DNA of 8,962 bases from an uncultured bacterium. GTDB lineage: Bacteria > Patescibacteriota > Minisyncoccia > Moranbacterales > GWC2-37-73. This document shows, one piece after another, positions 7,083-8,962 of the stretch (position 1 is the first letter of the stretch; every line of letters starts with the position of its first letter). A program made the translations under genes and the position numbers. A model generated the notes under the pieces. That model had not been told where the DNA came from, did not search any database, and saw only the letters and a list, made by a program, of their open reading frames with translations. The stretch is taken from the NCBI GenBank assembly GCA_903824515.1, contig CAIJXA010000002.1, positions 1 through 8,962 on the forward strand. The letters are read 5' to 3'.

Positions 7083-7116
7083 TTGCCAAAAAGGCTCAAA
7101 TTGACTAAAATTTGAG
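7081..7116 (+). repeat. Dispersed repeat, copy 3 (intergenic)
   Basis: It matches copy 2 at 33 of 35 positions. The terminal hairpin is one pair longer: CTCAAATT (7095-7102) with AATTTGAG (7109-7116) around GACTAA. An ATG at 7079 opens a nine-codon frame, MLAKKAQID followed by TAA, again the peptide frame seen in copies 1 and 2. The copy stands directly after the 11-nt tandem repeats and upstream of the binding-protein gene. Confidence 0.75.
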
Positions 7117-7135
7117 TATGATGAAGGGGGGAAGC

Positions 7136-7156
7136 ATGAGATTAGATGCGAAATAA
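7136..7156 (+). other. Possible short leader ORF (MRLDAK) with the only SD-like motif in the window
   Basis: AAGGGGGG (7124-7131) ends four bases before an ATG at 7136 that opens a six-codon frame ending TAA at 7154-7156; in-frame ATGs at 7118 and 7121 could extend it to twelve codons. It ends 16 nt before the preferred start of the binding-protein gene. It could couple translation to that gene or be meaningless. No attenuator structure is evident. Confidence 0.2.
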
Positions 7157-7172
7157 TTTTAATTATAAACTT

Positions 7173-8180
7173 ATGAAAAAAGTTATTACTCTAGGTGCGA
7201 TTTTGAGTCTCTCTGGCGAAGCCTCGCAAGATGCCGGTGGCATTCGTGATGGAATTGAACTTGCAGTAAAAGAACTGAAAAAAAATGGAGAGAATGTCGT
7301 TGTTCATTATGTTGATGACAATTCTGACATTGTAACCTCTGTGCGTGCTGTAGAAAATCTTATTCGAGAATATGGCGTACGGGCTATTGTTGGACCAACT
7401 TGGTCAAATCAGGTAGATTCGTTTGCTCCAATTGTTGATCAAGAAAAGATCATAACTTTCGCGCCAGCAGTAGCTTCGGATTCAGTCATTCGAAATAGTA
7501 ATTTCTTGCTATTTGGCGCTGAAAAAAATATTCACAAGCAAACATGCTTGAAAGATTTTATCGTGAATAATAAGATTAAAAAAATTGGCGTTATTATTTC
7601 TCAGGATAAATGGGGTGTCAGTCATCTGTTGCCAATAAAAAATGCCGCCCTGCAAACTGGCTCAGAAATCGTTTTCATTGAACAATTGATTCCATATATT
7701 TCATCTTTTGGAAAAAAATATATCAGAGAGACTATCGATAAAGCTTTGAAAGAAAAGCCGGATTTGATTATCTGGTCAGGCTATGAAGGTGAATCCGATG
7801 TGTTGACGGATTATTTGCTTGAAAATAAGTTATCTGTGCCACTAATTGGCGATCAACTTTTAATTGCCAACGGTCGCGAAGAAAAACTAAAAAATTATCA
7901 AGGTGATTTATATATATTTTCTCATCATTTTTCTCCGAAATTTATAGAAATTTTTGAATCAAGTTATAATCGAAAGCCAACGCTATATTCTGATAATGCT
8001 TATGACGCAACAATGTTACTTGCCGATGTGTTGTCAAAAAATCAAAGTAGTAGTTCTGAAGAAATAATCAAAATAATCAAAGACAGGGATTATCAATATC
8101 AGGGAATATCCGGATTATTTATGTTTGACAAGTATGGCGATATTCAAAGCAGTGGTCGCTGGATAATAGAAAAAATTTAA
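7173..8180 (+). CDS. LivJ/LivK-like type 1 periplasmic-binding-fold protein lacking a signal peptide
   Basis: The 335-aa protein belongs to the Peripla_BP_6 type (ligand-binding receptors of branched-chain amino acid ABC transporters). Family features are GAILSLSGEASQDAGG-IRDGIELAV near the N-terminus, then VHYVDDNSD, AIVGPTWSNQ and ITFAPAVASDS. The second lobe has KKIGVIISQDKWGVS, KPDLIIWSGYEGE and SDNAYDATMLLADVL, and the tail is GISGLFMFDKYGDI. The unusual feature is that the first fold strand (KKVITLGAIL) starts at residue 2, so no signal peptide, lipobox or membrane anchor precedes it. An in-frame ATG at 7146 would add only nine polar residues, and a TGA at 7137-7139 blocks further extension. 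I prefer 7173 for its ATG-AAA-AAA context, like its neighbours. Either it is a cytoplasmic ligand binder or it has lost its export signal. No permease or ATPase subunits of an ABC transporter are nearby; a methyltransferase follows 10 nt downstream. The ligand is unknown. Confidence 0.85.
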   Translation: MKKVITLGAILSLSGEASQDAGGIRDGIELAVKELKKNGENVVVHYVDDNSDIVTSVRAVENLIREYGVRAIVGPTWSNQVDSFAPIVDQEKIITFAPAVASDSVIRNSNFLLFGAEKNIHKQTCLKDFIVNNKIKKIGVIISQDKWGVSHLLPIKNAALQTGSEIVFIEQLIPYISSFGKKYIRETIDKALKEKPDLIIWSGYEGESDVLTDYLLENKLSVPLIGDQLLIANGREEKLKNYQGDLYIFSHHFSPKFIEIFESSYNRKPTLYSDNAYDATMLLADVLSKNQSSSSEEIIKIIKDRDYQYQGISGLFMFDKYGDIQSSGRWIIEKI

Positions 8181-8190
8181 AGATAATTTT

Positions 8191-8865
8191 ATGAAAAATG
8201 AAACAATAGATAAGCAGTATAATAATTTTGATGACATATACAGTAGTAATCTTGCAGTGCAAGACGCTGCTGGTAATCGTTTTTTCTACCAGACTATTGA
8301 TTTTTCTCTTGAAGGAAAAAATATTTTGGATGTAGGTTGTGGCGATGGAACTGATTGCAATTTTTATCAGAAATCAGGGGGAATTGTTACTGGAGTCGAA
8401 CCGTCCGATGACTTTTTGAATAGCGCAAGAAAAAAATATCCACAATGTAAATTTATTATTGGTGTTGGCGAAAATTTGCCATTAAATGATTCCTCTTTTG
8501 ATGTTGTTTTTAGTAAATATGCTGTTCAAACTTCGCCAGAAGTTCCAAGGGTTATGAGTGAAATTGCTCGTGTGCTGAAAAAGGATGGTATTCTCGTGAT
8601 GCTTTCTAAGCATCCACTTAGGCAATTTATGGAGCAAAATGCTGATAAGAATTATTTTAAAAATAATATCACAACCTCAAATATTTATGACGGGAGAATA
8701 GCTCTTCACGAGCCGTCCCATTCATTTGGAGAATATTTCAATAGGGGATTTTTTGATAATTTTGACTTGCTTGATTACAAGGAATGGTATGACTTTCCTG
8801 CATCCGAACAAATAGACGGAGCAATTCATCCAACATTTTTTGTGATAAAAGCACGTCGAAGATAA
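8191..8865 (+). CDS. Class I SAM-dependent methyltransferase (Methyltransf_11 type)
   Basis: This is a 224-aa cytoplasmic enzyme expected to transfer a methyl group from S-adenosylmethionine to an unknown acceptor. The Rossmann motifs appear in order: motif I ILDVGCGDG (45-53), acidic residue Glu70 in GVEPS after strand 2, GENLPLNDSSFDVVFS (93-108) with the typical post-II Asp104, and EIARVLKKDGILVML after it. The length is normal and the fold looks complete. The C-terminal part, rich in aromatic residues (HSFGEYFNRGFFDNF), probably forms the acceptor site. The gene starts 10 nt after the binding-protein gene and ends 3 nt before the next one, so it is most likely in one operon with both. Small molecule, lipid or quinone acceptors are all possible; nothing in the sequence decides between them. 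Confidence 0.88.
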   Translation: MKNETIDKQYNNFDDIYSSNLAVQDAAGNRFFYQTIDFSLEGKNILDVGCGDGTDCNFYQKSGGIVTGVEPSDDFLNSARKKYPQCKFIIGVGENLPLNDSSFDVVFSKYAVQTSPEVPRVMSEIARVLKKDGILVMLSKHPLRQFMEQNADKNYFKNNITTSNIYDGRIALHEPSHSFGEYFNRGFFDNFDLLDYKEWYDFPASEQIDGAIHPTFFVIKARRR

Positions 8866-8868
8866 ACT

Positions 8869-8962
8869 ATGAAAATTGCAATTTTCAGTTCTGCGAGTAA
8901 TGAGATGCTTGAAGAAAATATAATTCTTGCGCAAAACATCGGAAAATATTTGGCAGAAAAAA
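8869..8962 (+). CDS. LOG-like Rossmann nucleotide-binding protein, 5' part only
   Basis: Only 31 codons are present before the window ends. The N-terminus MKIAIFSSAS, followed by an Asn/Glu-rich turn and a helix NIILAQNIGKYLAEK, matches the opening strand-loop-helix of the LOG/'lysine decarboxylase-like' (SLOG superfamily) proteins. Some of these are nucleotide 5'-monophosphate phosphoribohydrolases. The diagnostic PGGxGTxxE motif would lie beyond the window, so the assignment is provisional. The gene begins 3 nt after the methyltransferase stop, consistent with the same operon. The gene is cut by the window edge, not by a mutation. Confidence 0.6.
   Translation, partial: MKIAIFSSASNEMLEENIILAQNIGKYLAEK

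Noticed and set aside
6716..7099. Minus-strand open frame over the ATPase 3' end
   Set aside because: It lies opposite the conserved DUF4143 region and the T-rich repeat; no family resemblance is seen.
994..7116. CRISPR array
   Set aside because: The three repeat copies lie thousands of bases apart with genes between them; there are no regular spacers and no cas genes.
7101..7122. TTGACT...TATGAT as a promoter for the binding-protein gene
   Set aside because: The spacer would be only 10 nt, too short for a sigma-70 promoter.
1..8962. tRNA or rRNA genes
   Set aside because: No cloverleaf-like arrangement, GTTCRA-type arm or rRNA segment was recognised on either strand by eye.

Overview
The window is AT-rich and every gene reads on the + strand. 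The genes are tightly packed, end in TAA and mostly start ATG-AAA/GAA with no Shine-Dalgarno motif. Two large hypothetical proteins resemble families I associate with Patescibacteria (CPR), perhaps a Parcubacteria/Moranbacteria-type genome. That placement is an inference from gene style and remembered family patterns; there is no rRNA or other marker here to prove it. No TGA is read as sense inside any of the six complete genes, so the standard code fits and the TGA=Gly code of Gracilibacteria/SR1 does not.

Layout. (1) 1-82: gene-free AT-rich leader with short direct repeats. (2) 83-1021: beta subunit of pyruvate:ferredoxin oxidoreductase or a related 2-oxoacid oxidoreductase, carrying an in-frame GC-rich double hairpin. 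(3) 1035-2888 and 2901-5645: two large, charged, soluble proteins 12 nt apart. The first has a HEERH (HExxH) zinc-protease-like motif. The second has about eight helical repeats, coiled coils and a C-terminal alpha/beta domain with a CPCC motif. (4) 5646-5878: intergenic region with a 12-nt tandem duplication, a dispersed repeat and a near-consensus sigma-70 promoter. (5) 5879-7048: AAA_14/DUF4143 ATPase. (6) 7049-7172: T-rich 11-nt tandem repeats, a third copy of the dispersed repeat and a very short ORF. (7) 7173 to the window end: a probable operon of a periplasmic-binding-fold protein without a signal peptide, a class I SAM methyltransferase and the start of a LOG-like Rossmann protein.

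How the parts relate. PorB belongs to central carbon metabolism; its partner subunits would have to lie upstream of the window. The two large hypothetical genes look co-transcribed and may act together, but their role is unknown. The ATPase appears to have its own promoter. The last three genes are separated by 10 and 3 nt and look like one transcript. The most unusual non-genic signal is a roughly 30-35-bp repeat seen three times. It forms the last codons and stop of porB, and lies downstream of the 914-aa gene and of the ATPase gene. In all three copies the frame LAK(R/K)AQI-x-TAA is kept.
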